From an uncultured Oscillospiraceae bacterium (GTDB taxonomy: Bacteria; Bacillota; Clostridia; Oscillospirales; Oscillospiraceae), in NCBI GenBank assembly GCA_947629915.1, contig CANRFN010000043.1, forward strand, positions 1 through 40,011: a stretch of DNA of 40,011 nt. The letters run 5' to 3'. The notes under the pieces are model-generated. The model was not told where the DNA came from. It saw only the letters and a list, made by a program, of their open reading frames with translations, and did not search any database. The position numbers and the translations under genes were made by a program. The first letter of the stretch is position 1. Every line of letters starts with the position of its first letter. This document shows positions 7,111-15,539 of this stretch, piece after piece.

Positions 7111-9807
7111 ATGGGAAGACGCGTGTTGTCCTGGGCCCTGGCATTTGCACTCTGCCTGGGCTGCCTGTCTCTGGCGCCCCAGACGGCGCTGGCGTGGAAG
7201 GACTATGACTTTGCGGTGCTGTGGGAGGGCGACCTCACGCTGTGGGCGGATCGCTTCTTTGCCAACTGCGCCTACGAGAATACGGTTCTTGGAGGGCAAG
7301 ACACTGAGAGCGGCCTCTTCCGCTTTGACGGCGATACCGTGACGCAGGTATTGGATGCAACGGGATATTTGGCCGGCGCCTTCGGGAATGAAGGGGAAGA
7401 ACACTTCCGGAGACAGTACGATGTCTCAGATGACGGCCTGTTCCTGACAGAGGACTACACCACATCGCTTGCTTCTGTGGTGGACTATACCGGCAAAGTG
7501 TTGGCGGAAGACCTCCCCTTTGTGAAGACAAACTTTGTCTCCGAGGACGGATGGATTGTGGTGAGAGAGGGCAATTTCCCCTTGACGGAGGGCAAAGGAA
7601 ACTCTTATGCGCTCAACGTGAAGACCGGAGAGAAGAAGGACACGAACTGGGGATATCTGGACCCGGCGTGCTATGACGACTACGGCATCGACACCTACAA
7701 CGACGGGATCTACGCCACAAACACCAGTCTGTCCAGCTACGGCGGCGCCTACTACAACGATGAGGGTCAGCGCATCTTCGAGGGGTACCACGGCACAGAG
7801 TTCAACTATGGCTATGCCATCGCCTGGAAGGACGCTGAGAACGCCGAAGTGAATCCATCGCATTATCAAGGATACCTCTATGCGCTGCCGGACCGCGGGT
7901 ATCAGAATCCTGTGATCTTGTGTGCAGACGGTGAAAAAGTGATCGATCTGCCGGCTGGCAGCAAAGTGGACATGTACACCACGATCTGGAAGGACGGGAT
8001 CCTGCCGGTCCAAGTCGGGGATGAGATCAAGTTCTACAACGTGAAGGGCGAACAGGCCTTCTCAACCGGATACAAGGTAAAGCGCTCCGGCGATTTCCGA
8101 AACGGCTATGTGCCAGTGGTCACAGAAAACGGGTTCACGGTCTTTGACGGCACGGGAGAAGAGCTCCTCACGCCTGGATACCTGGAGTACACCTACGAGG
8201 CATCTGTGAGTGCCGTCACCAATGTGACAAGTTCCGGCCTGATCTGGATTCAACTTACCAGTCATGAGAGCGGAGAGCGGTTCACTGTGCTCATGGATCT
8301 GGACGTGAGCAAGAACAACAACCACTTTGATGGCACTCCATCGCAGCCGGGGAACGATACAACGCCCGCTCCCACCGATGCGCCAACGCCGTCCACTCCG
8401 TCCAGACCTACCTCCTTCCCGGATGTGAAACCGGGAGACTGGTTCTACGACTGCGTGATGGACATGGTCTCCATGGGGGCGGTATCCGGCCTACCAGACG
8501 GCACCTTTGCCCCTGATCAGGCCATCACCACCGGTGAGCTCATCACCCTGGCCATGAATCTGATGCCGGGGAAAAAGTGCACCCCGCAGGAGATCCAAGA
8601 CTTCAAGAAGACCTCCGGCGCTCCAGATCTCAGCGGCTACTGGGCGGAGAACACGGTCCTCGAGGCGATGATAACAAGAGGCATCGATGACTACACCATC
8701 ACCTCGAATGATCGAGACTTCTGGACGGGCAAGGTCAGCCGGCTTACCACGATCCAACTGATCTACCACATCTATAACAACAGTAATGTGGCGGACGGAA
8801 AAGACAGCACCGAACCGGACACGTATTCCATTATCGGCGATATCGCCAAGTTCAAGGGAGACTACAGAGCGCCCTACGCGTATTGGGCATACAACAATGG
8901 CATTGTGACCGGCGTCAATGCAAACGGAGATTTCAATCCCTTCGGAACTCTCACCCGGGCCGAGGCATGCGGCATTCTCAGCCATGTGATTCACCCGGAG
9001 ACCCGGGCGAAGGTGGACTGGGATCATGTGCACGAACTGGACGCCCTTCTGGAGGATCCCAATGCCCTGCACAGACTGCCGGACGGGGTGGACAGCTTCG
9101 GCAACACCCGGATCCACTACGCCGAGGACACCGCCTATGACTTCTGCCGCGAGCTGGAGGAGAAGATCGGCATCCCCATCTATTACTTGCCGGAGTTCAC
9201 CGTTGCGAGCACCAACCTCTTCTCACCTACGGCGATGGCAAAGGCGGATCCGATCAACAAGTTCTATTTCGATGATATCCGGACGGAACTGGCATGGATG
9301 GATCAGGCGTACGACCTGCTGCCGGAGGGCATGATCAAGGAAGTGGCCGGCAAGAAGTACCACAAGAACACCGAGATCATCCTCACCACCCACTGCTATT
9401 TTGAGGGCGCCTCTCAGTTTGGCTGCTACAACTACGACTACTCAGACAACCCGGTGAAAGTGGACCAGATCTTCTATACCGGCGCGGGAGATGTCCACTT
9501 TTACATCCATGAGCTGGGCCATATGATCACCGGGAGCATGGGCGGCAATGCGTTTAATAGCGCATGGGAGGAGCTGTACAACAAAAGCAGAGGCTATATC
9601 ACGACATATGCGGCCAGCTCCAACCTGGAGGACATCGCCGAGACGTGGGCGTATTCCTGGATCGTGCCGGATCAAATCGTTAACTTGGTGAAAAGTGGCG
9701 AGGAGCCCATGTTCATCAAGAAGATTCAGCTGCTCACGGACATGCTGGACGAGAAGCTGGAGACCTTTGATGCCGCCTCTGCGCCCTGGGCAGAGATCCT
9801 TCCATGA
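7111..9807 (+). CDS. Secreted SLH-domain protein with C-terminal HELGH metallopeptidase domain
   Basis: An 898-aa exported protein. Residues 1-28 are a signal peptide (hydrophobic core, ending TALA before WKDYDF). Residues 30-405 form a beta-rich region resembling degenerate WG/KWG-type repeats. A Pro/Thr-rich linker covers 408-434. Three SLH modules follow (about 435-480, 505-555, 588-632; the first and third are clearest, with FPDVKPGDWFYDCV and APYAYWAYNNGIVTG), which normally anchor proteins to pyruvylated secondary cell-wall polymer. The last 250 residues hold a zincin core: H800-E-L-G-H804 and a downstream NLEDIAETWAY (E840, E844), one of these glutamates being the likely third zinc ligand, as in gluzincins of the anthrax lethal factor type. 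The substrate is unknown. The central placement of SLH between two ectodomains is unusual. A pyruvyltransferase lies at 29936. Confidence 0.85.
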   Translation: MGRRVLSWALAFALCLGCLSLAPQTALAWKDYDFAVLWEGDLTLWADRFFANCAYENTVLGGQDTESGLFRFDGDTVTQVLDATGYLAGAFGNEGEEHFRRQYDVSDDGLFLTEDYTTSLASVVDYTGKVLAEDLPFVKTNFVSEDGWIVVREGNFPLTEGKGNSYALNVKTGEKKDTNWGYLDPACYDDYGIDTYNDGIYATNTSLSSYGGAYYNDEGQRIFEGYHGTEFNYGYAIAWKDAENAEVNPSHYQGYLYALPDRGYQNPVILCADGEKVIDLPAGSKVDMYTTIWKDGILPVQVGDEIKFYNVKGEQAFSTGYKVKRSGDFRNGYVPVVTENGFTVFDGTGEELLTPGYLEYTYEASVSAVTNVTSSGLIWIQLTSHESGERFTVLMDLDVSKNNNHFDGTPSQPGNDTTPAPTDAPTPSTPSRPTSFPDVKPGDWFYDCVMDMVSMGAVSGLPDGTFAPDQAITTGELITLAMNLMPGKKCTPQEIQDFKKTSGAPDLSGYWAENTVLEAMITRGIDDYTITSNDRDFWTGKVSRLTTIQLIYHIYNNSNVADGKDSTEPDTYSIIGDIAKFKGDYRAPYAYWAYNNGIVTGVNANGDFNPFGTLTRAEACGILSHVIHPETRAKVDWDHVHELDALLEDPNALHRLPDGVDSFGNTRIHYAEDTAYDFCRELEEKIGIPIYYLPEFTVASTNLFSPTAMAKADPINKFYFDDIRTELAWMDQAYDLLPEGMIKEVAGKKYHKNTEIILTTHCYFEGASQFGCYNYDYSDNPVKVDQIFYTGAGDVHFYIHELGHMITGSMGGNAFNSAWEELYNKSRGYITTYAASSNLEDIAETWAYSWIVPDQIVNLVKSGEEPMFIKKIQLLTDMLDEKLETFDAASAPWAEILP

Positions 9808-9847
9808 GATGCTGCAGAGCAAATGTTGCATAATGGAATAGACGCCT

Positions 9848-9888
9848 GAGAGCAGGAAGCCGGCGGGAGACGCCGGCTTCCTGCTCTT
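9848..9888 (+). terminator. Terminator after the SLH protease gene
   Basis: A perfect 15-base-pair stem (9851-9865 with 9871-9885), extended by two further pairs and a wobble, loop GGAGA, followed by a short CTTTCC. The U-run is weak but the stem is very strong. It lies 40 bases after the stop codon. Confidence 0.7.
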
Positions 9889-10022
9889 TCCGGAAAATCC
9901 TCGGATTTCTCCCCTATATCCATCGGATTTGGGGCTTGTTTTTCCGCGGCGCTGTGGTACTATTTGTTAGAAGCTGCACCACTGTGTGCAGCGGATGTTG
10001 GCCCTTTCAGCCAATTTCCCCC

Positions 10023-10051
10023 TTGCCGATGAGGCCGCGATGCGCTATTAT
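10023..10051 (+). promoter_or_regulatory. Promoter candidate of the xylB operon
   Basis: TTGCCG (10023-10028), a 17-base spacer and TATTAT (10046-10051), 80 bases before the xylB start. A second, weaker candidate (TTGTTT, 16 bases, TACTAT) is at 9936-9963, just before the GCTGCAC inverted repeat. Confidence 0.5.
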
Positions 10052-10130
10052 GGGGAAAAGGGGAAGAGGGGCTCTCATCCATTTGCGAAGACACAACGAT
10101 TTTCCAGATTGGAAAGGAGAGACCATACCA

Positions 10131-11651
10131 ATGGAATTGCTGCTGGGCATAGATCTGGGTACGTCTGGAACCAAGACAGTTCTCTTTGACCCCACCGGCA
10201 AGCCCCTTGCCAGCTGCACGGTGGAGTACCCCCTCTATCAGCCGCAGAATGGCTGGGCAGAGCAGGATCCCCAGGACTGGTGGAACGCAGTGCAGGAGAC
10301 CGTCCGTGCGGTGCTGGCCAAGAGCGGCGCCAAGGCAGAAGATGTCAAGGGCGTGGGCATTTCCGGCCAGATGCACGGCCTCGTGATGCTGGACGGAGAC
10401 GGCAAAGTGCTGCGGAAGTCCATCCTCTGGTGCGATGGACGGACCGGGAAGCAGTGCGATGAGATCACAAGTATCCTCCAGGAGAAGCTCATCGCCATCA
10501 CCGCCAACCCCGCCCTCACCGGCTTCACCGCCGGCAAGATCCTCTGGGTGCGGGAGAACGAGCCGGATCTCTACGACAAGTGCCGCCACATCCTGCTGCC
10601 CAAGGACTACATCCGCTACAAACTCACCGGAGAGTTCGCCACCGAGGTATCGGACGCCTCCGGTATGAACCTGCTGGACGTGCCGAACCGCTGCTGGAGC
10701 GATGAGGTGCTCTCGGCGCTCGGCATCGATAAGAGCCTGCTGGGCCGCATGTATGAGTCCTGCGAGGTCACGGGCGTGGTCTCTCAGGCGGCTGCCGAGG
10801 CCACAGGCCTGGCCGCCGGCACCCCCGTCGTAGGCGGCGCCGGAGACAATGCCGCCGCCGCTGTGGGTACAGCCGTGGTGGAGACCGGACGGGCCTTTAC
10901 CACCCTGGGTACCTCCGGCGTCATCTTCGCCCATGCAGACAGCGTCACCATCGATCCCAAGGGCAGAGTGCACACCTTCTGCTCCGCCGTCCCCGGCAAG
11001 TGGACCGTGATGAGCTGCACCCTGTCCGCCGGCCTCAGCCTCCAGTGGTTCCGCAACCAGTTCTGCGGGCCCGAGCGGGAGACCGCCGCCAACATCGGCA
11101 AGGACGTGTATGAGCTCCTTACCGCCGCCGCCGAGCGCAGCCCCATCGGCAGCAATCGGCTGATCTGGCTGCCGTACCTCATGGGGGAGCGCTCCCCGCT
11201 GCTGGACTCCGATGCCAGAGCCGCCTTTATCGGTCTCTCCGCCATGCATACCAAGGGCGACATGGTCCGGGCCGTGATGGAGGGTGTCACATACAGCCAG
11301 CGGCAGAACCTGGACGTGTTCCGGGAGATGGGCGTTCCCATCCTGGACATGGCTGCCTGCGGCGGCGGCGCCAAGAGCCCCTTCTGGCGCAAGCTCCTGG
11401 CAGACCTGTACGGCTGCCCGGTGAAGACCATCGCCTCCGATCAGGGCCCCGCCCTGGGCGTGGCCATCCTGGCCGGCGTGGGTGCCGGCATCTACAAGTC
11501 CGTGGAAGAGGGCTGCCGCGTGGCGGTACAGACCGGCGCGGTACAGCAGCCGGATGCTGCGGCGGGGAAGGCCTATGAGCCCTTCTATCAGCTGTATTGC
11601 CAGCTGTATCCGGCCCTGAAGGATTCCTTCCACAAACTGGCCGCCCTGTGA
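10131..11651 (+). CDS. xylB: Xylulokinase (FGGY family)
   Basis: A 506-aa FGGY carbohydrate kinase, full length. It phosphorylates D-xylulose (or a related ketopentose) to the 5-phosphate for the pentose phosphate pathway. The N-terminus has the ATPase-fold phosphate loop LLGIDLGTSGTKTVLFD. GISGQMHGLVMLD (about 78-90) is the xylulokinase-type signature. GAGDNAAAAVG and TTLGTSGVIFAH match the second domain, and AACGGGAKSPFWRKLLADL is the C-terminal adenosine loop. Start chosen at 10131 because AAAGGAGA precedes it; the frame extends 65 codons upstream without protein-like character. It is the first gene of a four-gene operon, with 18 bases to the DUF4867 gene. Specificity for xylulose over ribulose or fuculose is inferred from similarity; the isomerase in the operon leaves it open. 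Confidence 0.9.
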   Translation: MELLLGIDLGTSGTKTVLFDPTGKPLASCTVEYPLYQPQNGWAEQDPQDWWNAVQETVRAVLAKSGAKAEDVKGVGISGQMHGLVMLDGDGKVLRKSILWCDGRTGKQCDEITSILQEKLIAITANPALTGFTAGKILWVRENEPDLYDKCRHILLPKDYIRYKLTGEFATEVSDASGMNLLDVPNRCWSDEVLSALGIDKSLLGRMYESCEVTGVVSQAAAEATGLAAGTPVVGGAGDNAAAAVGTAVVETGRAFTTLGTSGVIFAHADSVTIDPKGRVHTFCSAVPGKWTVMSCTLSAGLSLQWFRNQFCGPERETAANIGKDVYELLTAAAERSPIGSNRLIWLPYLMGERSPLLDSDARAAFIGLSAMHTKGDMVRAVMEGVTYSQRQNLDVFREMGVPILDMAACGGGAKSPFWRKLLADLYGCPVKTIASDQGPALGVAILAGVGAGIYKSVEEGCRVAVQTGAVQQPDAAAGKAYEPFYQLYCQLYPALKDSFHKLAAL

Positions 11652-11669
11652 GAAAGTGAGGAGACATCC

Positions 11670-12308
11670 ATGACGATCTATCCCGTGAGCAGCCCCGAAT
11701 TCCGCCCCTATGGGAAGGTGCTGGAGGGCTATGACACCACCTGTCTCATCAACGCCATGAAGACCATCCCACTGCCGGAGAGCGGCACCGCCTATGAGGC
11801 CTCCATCCCCGTATTGGAGTCCACCTGCCTGTACGGCCAGTTCCAGAACAACGCCTACGGCGGCATGCCGGTGCAGATCGGCATGTGCTGGGGCCGCAAC
11901 ACCAAGCTGAACTGCCTGGAGTACCACCGGGACAGTGAGATCAACCTGGGCTGCGAGGACTTCATCCTGTTGCTGGCCAAACAGGACGAGATCATAGACG
12001 GCGTGCTGGACACCTCCAAGGTGAAGGCCTTCCGGGCCCCTGCCGGTGTGCCGGTGGAGGTCTATGCCACCACGCTGCACTACGCCCCCTGCCAGACCAC
12101 CAAGGACGGCTCTTTCAAGGTGGCCATCGTCCTGCCCAAGGGCACCAACACGGATGCCCCCGGCGCTAAAACCCTGAACGATGAGGACAGCTGGCTCACC
12201 GCCCGCAACAAGTGGCTGCTGGCCCACCCCGAGGCCCCGGAGGCATCCCAGGGCGCCCACATCGGCCTGAAGGGCGACAACATCGACATCGCTGAGGATC
12301 TGGACTGA
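11670..12308 (+). CDS. DUF4867 family protein
   Basis: A 212-aa protein that I assign to DUF4867, a cupin-like family I associate with fucose/arabinose isomerase and sugar kinase genes. The function is not established; an epimerase or mutarotase-like helper role is a guess from context. The sequence is soluble, with conserved-looking GGMPVQIGMCWGRN (about 64-77), LEYHRDSEINLG (about 81-92, His and Glu as possible metal ligands) and APAGVPVEVYATTLHYAPC (about 112-130). GAGGAG precedes the ATG. It lies between xylB and the isomerase gene, 18 and 82 bases away respectively. Confidence 0.85.
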   Translation: MTIYPVSSPEFRPYGKVLEGYDTTCLINAMKTIPLPESGTAYEASIPVLESTCLYGQFQNNAYGGMPVQIGMCWGRNTKLNCLEYHRDSEINLGCEDFILLLAKQDEIIDGVLDTSKVKAFRAPAGVPVEVYATTLHYAPCQTTKDGSFKVAIVLPKGTNTDAPGAKTLNDEDSWLTARNKWLLAHPEAPEASQGAHIGLKGDNIDIAEDLD

Positions 12309-12390
12309 GCAGTCCGTCCTCTGAGATATCCATTCCAAGCACACAAGCGATATTCCGTATCTCATACTTATTCTTAAGGAGGAATTTCCC

Positions 12391-13875
12391 ATGAACAACA
12401 TTCCTGAGGTGAAGCTGGGCATCATCGCCGTGAGCAGAGACTGCTTTGTCATCTCTCTGTCTCAGCGCCGCAGAAGCGCCATCGTGGCCGCCTGCGCCGC
12501 AAAGGGTGTAGACCTCTATGAGGCCCAGACCACCGTGGAGAACGAGAAGGACATGCTGGCAGCGGTAGCCGAGGTAAAAGAGGCCGGCTGCAATGCATTG
12601 GTCGTCTTCCTGGGCAACTTCGGCCCGGAGACCCCCGAGACCCTGATCGCCAAGAACTTCGACGGCCCCGTGATGTATGCCGCCGCCGCTGAGGGCGATG
12701 GCGACCTGATCAACGGCCGTGGCGATGCCTACTGCGGCATGCTAAACTGCAGCTACAACCTGGGCATGCGCCACCTGAAGGGCTATATCCCCGAGTACCC
12801 CGTGGGCACCGCAGAGGACGTGGCCGAGATGATCGTGGGCTTTGTGCCCATCGCCCGGGCCCTCATCGGCGTGTCCAATCTGAAGATCATCACCTTCGGT
12901 CCCCGTCCCCAGGACTTCTTCGCCTGCAACGCCCCCATCAAGGGCCTCTATGAGATCGGCGTGGAGATCGAGGAGAACTCCGAGCTGGATCTGCTGGTGA
13001 GCTACAAGGCCCACGCCGATGATCCCCGCATCCCCGGCGTCTGCGCCGAGATGGCCGCCGAGATGGGCGAGGGCAAGTACTATCCCGAGCTCAGCGCCCG
13101 CATGGCACAGTTCGAGCTCACCCTTCTGGACTGGGCCGAGGCACACAAGGGCGCCCGCAAGTATGTGGCCTTTGCAGACAAGTGCTGGCCCGCCTTCCCC
13201 GAGGCCTTCGGCTTTGAGCCCTGCTACGTGAACTCCCGCCTGGCCTCCCGGGGCATCCCCGTGGCCTGCGAGGTGGACATCTACGGCGCCCTCAGCGAGT
13301 ACATCGGCATGTGCGTGTCCAACGACACCGTGACCCTCCTGGACATCAACAACTCCGTGCCCAAGTCCATCTATGACAGCGACATCGCCGGCAAGTACAA
13401 CTATGTCCTCACGGACACCTTCATGGGCTTCCACTGCGGCAACACCCCCGCATGCAAGCTCTGCGCCGATCGCGCCGTGAAGTATCAGCTCATCCAGCAC
13501 CGCCTGCTTGAGCCGAAAGACAGCGAGCCGGACTTCACCCGCGGCACCCTGGAGGGCGACATCGCCCCCAGCGACATCACCTTCTATCGCCTCCAGTGCG
13601 ACAGCGAGGGCACCCTCCGCAGCTACATCGCCCAGGGCGAGGTGCTGCCTGTGGCCACCCGCTCCTTCGGCGGCATCGGCGTGTTCGCCATCCCCGAGAT
13701 GGGCCGCTTCTATCGCCATGTGCTCATCCAGAAGCGCTATCCGCACCACGGCGCCGTGGCGTTCGGCCACTACGGCAAGGCCCTCTTTGAGGTCTTCAAG
13801 TTCCTGGGCGTGCAGGACATCGCATACAACCAGCCCAAGTCTCTGCCCTATCCCACGGAAAATCCCTTCTGCTGA
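12391..13875 (+). CDS. L-fucose/L-arabinose isomerase family protein
   Basis: A 494-aa member of the fucose/arabinose isomerase superfamily, manganese-dependent enzymes converting aldoses to ketoses. The N-terminal Rossmann-like part (LGIIAVSRDCFVISL; NALVVFLGNFGPETP) and the C-terminal FGGIGVFAIPEMGRFYRHVL and HHGAVAFGHYGKALFEVF are characteristic of the family. A strong TAAGGAGGAA ribosome site precedes the ATG. With a xylulokinase-type kinase and a GH43 enzyme the likely substrate is a pentose (L- or D-arabinose) or a 6-deoxyhexose; sequence alone does not decide. Four cysteines in GFHCGNTPACKLCADRAV (residues 349-366) are noteworthy for a possible metal site. Confidence 0.85.
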   Translation: MNNIPEVKLGIIAVSRDCFVISLSQRRRSAIVAACAAKGVDLYEAQTTVENEKDMLAAVAEVKEAGCNALVVFLGNFGPETPETLIAKNFDGPVMYAAAAEGDGDLINGRGDAYCGMLNCSYNLGMRHLKGYIPEYPVGTAEDVAEMIVGFVPIARALIGVSNLKIITFGPRPQDFFACNAPIKGLYEIGVEIEENSELDLLVSYKAHADDPRIPGVCAEMAAEMGEGKYYPELSARMAQFELTLLDWAEAHKGARKYVAFADKCWPAFPEAFGFEPCYVNSRLASRGIPVACEVDIYGALSEYIGMCVSNDTVTLLDINNSVPKSIYDSDIAGKYNYVLTDTFMGFHCGNTPACKLCADRAVKYQLIQHRLLEPKDSEPDFTRGTLEGDIAPSDITFYRLQCDSEGTLRSYIAQGEVLPVATRSFGGIGVFAIPEMGRFYRHVLIQKRYPHHGAVAFGHYGKALFEVFKFLGVQDIAYNQPKSLPYPTENPFC

Positions 13876-13883
13876 GAAGCACT

Positions 13884-15326
13884 ATGGGCCAGGGATGTAA
13901 TCCGTTTCTCCCCAGTTGGGAGTATATCCCGGACGGTGAGCCCCATCTCTTCGGAGACCGCGTCTACCTGTATGGCTCTCACGACCGCTTCAATGCGCCG
14001 ATGTTCTGCCAGAACGACTATGTCTGCTGGTCTGCTCCCGCAGATGACCTGACAGACTGGCACATGGAGGGTGTGATCTACCGCAAGAACCAGGACCCGA
14101 AGAACCGCCTGGGTGTGCGGCTGCTCTTTGCCCCGGATGTGACCCAGGGGCCGGACGGTCGGTTTTACCTCTACTACGCTTTCGACCTCATGGGGATCAT
14201 GGGAGTGGCAGTCTCTGAAGCTCCCGCGGGCCCATATACGTTCCTGGACCACGTACACTACCCGGACGGCACCCTCTGGGGCCGCCGTCCGGGGGACCAT
14301 TTCCCCTTTGACCCCGCAGTGCTCACCGATGAGGACCAGCGGGTCTGGCTCTACTCCGGATATGTGGGGGATGTGCCCTCGATCTCCACCGGGGGCAAGA
14401 AGCTGAAGACAGAGGGCGGCGTGGTGCTGGAACTGGAGAAGGACATGGTGACCATCAGACAGGAGCCCAAACTCCTCTTCCCGAAAGAGGGCGATGGGGC
14501 CTTTGAAAACCACGCCTTCTTCGAGGCCAGCTCGATCCGCCGGGACGGGGACCGCTACATCTTCGTGTACTCCTCCCAGCACAACCACGAGCTCTGCTAT
14601 GCCGTCTCAGACAGACCGGACGGCGGCTTCACCTTCGGCGGTACTTTGGTGGACCAGGGAGACCTGTTCCTGGACGGCAACCAGGACATCGATGAGTCCA
14701 AGGGCCTGAACTACCTGGGCAACAACCACGGCGGCCTGCTCCACCTGGGCGAGGACTGGTACATCTTCTACCACCGCCAGACCAACCGCCACTCGTACTC
14801 CCGGCAGGCCTGCGCCGAGAAGCTCACCCTGAACCCGGATGGCTCCTTCCAACAGGCCGAAGTGACCTCCTGCGGCCTGAACGGCGGACCGCTGCCCGGC
14901 AAGGGTAAGTACGGCACCTATATCGCCTGCAACCTCTGGTCCAAGGACGGGGTGGAACGGGTGGACGGCCCCAACGTGAAAAAGCGGCTGGAGGCACACC
15001 CCTATTTCACCCAGACCGGCAGGGACCGTGAGGAGGACGGAGACCAGTATATTGCCAATATGCGGGACGGGGCCACCGCCGGCTTCAAGTACTTCCAGAT
15101 CACCGGGGCACCCCGGGTGAAGCTGGAACTGGGCGGCTTCGGCAGCGGCACCATGCAGATCTCGGACACCCCCGCCTTCGACCACCCCTCTGTGATCCAC
15201 TGCAACCTGGACGGAAAGCGGACGGTGTGCAAGGGGGTACTGCCGGTGAGCAACGGCGTGAAGGCGCTGTACTTCCGGTATCGGGGCAACGGCGCCATCG
15301 ATTTCCACAGCTTTGAGCTGTATTGA
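13884..15326 (+). CDS. Glycoside hydrolase family 43, intracellular
   Basis: A 480-aa enzyme with a five-bladed GH43 propeller (about 1-320) and a C-terminal beta-sandwich resembling CBM6 (about 340-480). Probable catalytic residues by motif are D17 in YIPDGEPH (general base), D143 in PFDPAV (pKa modulator) and E214 in FFEASSIRR (acid). GH43 enzymes remove xylose or L-arabinose from plant oligosaccharides. No signal peptide, so it acts on imported oligosaccharides. It starts 8 bases after the isomerase stop; the ribosome site is weak (GAGAAG), so translation is probably coupled. It is last in the operon, before the terminator at 15352. Confidence 0.9.
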   Translation: MGQGCNPFLPSWEYIPDGEPHLFGDRVYLYGSHDRFNAPMFCQNDYVCWSAPADDLTDWHMEGVIYRKNQDPKNRLGVRLLFAPDVTQGPDGRFYLYYAFDLMGIMGVAVSEAPAGPYTFLDHVHYPDGTLWGRRPGDHFPFDPAVLTDEDQRVWLYSGYVGDVPSISTGGKKLKTEGGVVLELEKDMVTIRQEPKLLFPKEGDGAFENHAFFEASSIRRDGDRYIFVYSSQHNHELCYAVSDRPDGGFTFGGTLVDQGDLFLDGNQDIDESKGLNYLGNNHGGLLHLGEDWYIFYHRQTNRHSYSRQACAEKLTLNPDGSFQQAEVTSCGLNGGPLPGKGKYGTYIACNLWSKDGVERVDGPNVKKRLEAHPYFTQTGRDREEDGDQYIANMRDGATAGFKYFQITGAPRVKLELGGFGSGTMQISDTPAFDHPSVIHCNLDGKRTVCKGVLPVSNGVKALYFRYRGNGAIDFHSFELY

Positions 15327-15351
15327 GCACCAATATCGCGCATAACAATTC

Positions 15352-15389
15352 TCCGGCGGCGGGCGTGGCCCGCCGCCGGATTTTAGTTT
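15352..15389 (+). terminator. Terminator of the sugar operon
   Basis: A perfect 13-base-pair GC stem (15352-15364 with 15368-15380), loop GTG, followed by TTTTAGTTT. It is 25 bases after the GH43 stop. Confidence 0.9.
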
Positions 15390-15436
15390 GGTGAGGCAGA
15401 GATCGGGGGATTTCGTCAGGAACTGCCTCTTTTGGC

Positions 15437-15465
15437 TTGTATCTGCGGGCCGTATGGAGTATGAT
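15437..15465 (+). promoter_or_regulatory. Promoter candidate of the acidic modular protein gene
   Basis: TTGTAT (15437-15442), a 17-base spacer and TATGAT (15460-15465). Transcription would start near 15472, upstream of both possible start codons (15492 and 15540). Confidence 0.45.
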
Positions 15466-15539
15466 GGGGGACAAGAAGATAAGAGCGAGAGATGGATCTT
15501 AGAGATGTATGGGATCCATTGGAAAGGAGCGTGCCGTCT

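Larger units (their letters stand above)
9808..10130. other. Intergenic region upstream of the sugar operon
   Basis: It contains the terminator at 9848-9888, an inverted repeat GCTGCAC/GTGCAGC at 9972-9991 and a promoter candidate at 10023-10051. The long frame through 9936-10130 is only an upstream extension of xylB and does not read like protein. The inverted repeat is a possible operator for sugar control; no regulator gene is adjacent. Confidence 0.45.

Noticed and set aside
9936..10130. 65-codon N-terminal extension of xylulokinase
   Set aside because: FGGY kinases begin at the GIDLGTSGT region; AAAGGAGA precedes the ATG at 10131 and the extension overlaps promoter-like elements.
9960..12452. 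830-codon open frame antisense to xylB and DUF4867
   Set aside because: GC-rich mirror frame rich in Gly, His, Ala and Val with no domain; the plus strand encodes clear enzymes.
12742..13770. 342-codon open frame antisense to the isomerase
   Set aside because: Mirror frame of a GC-rich gene, with no motif or start signal.
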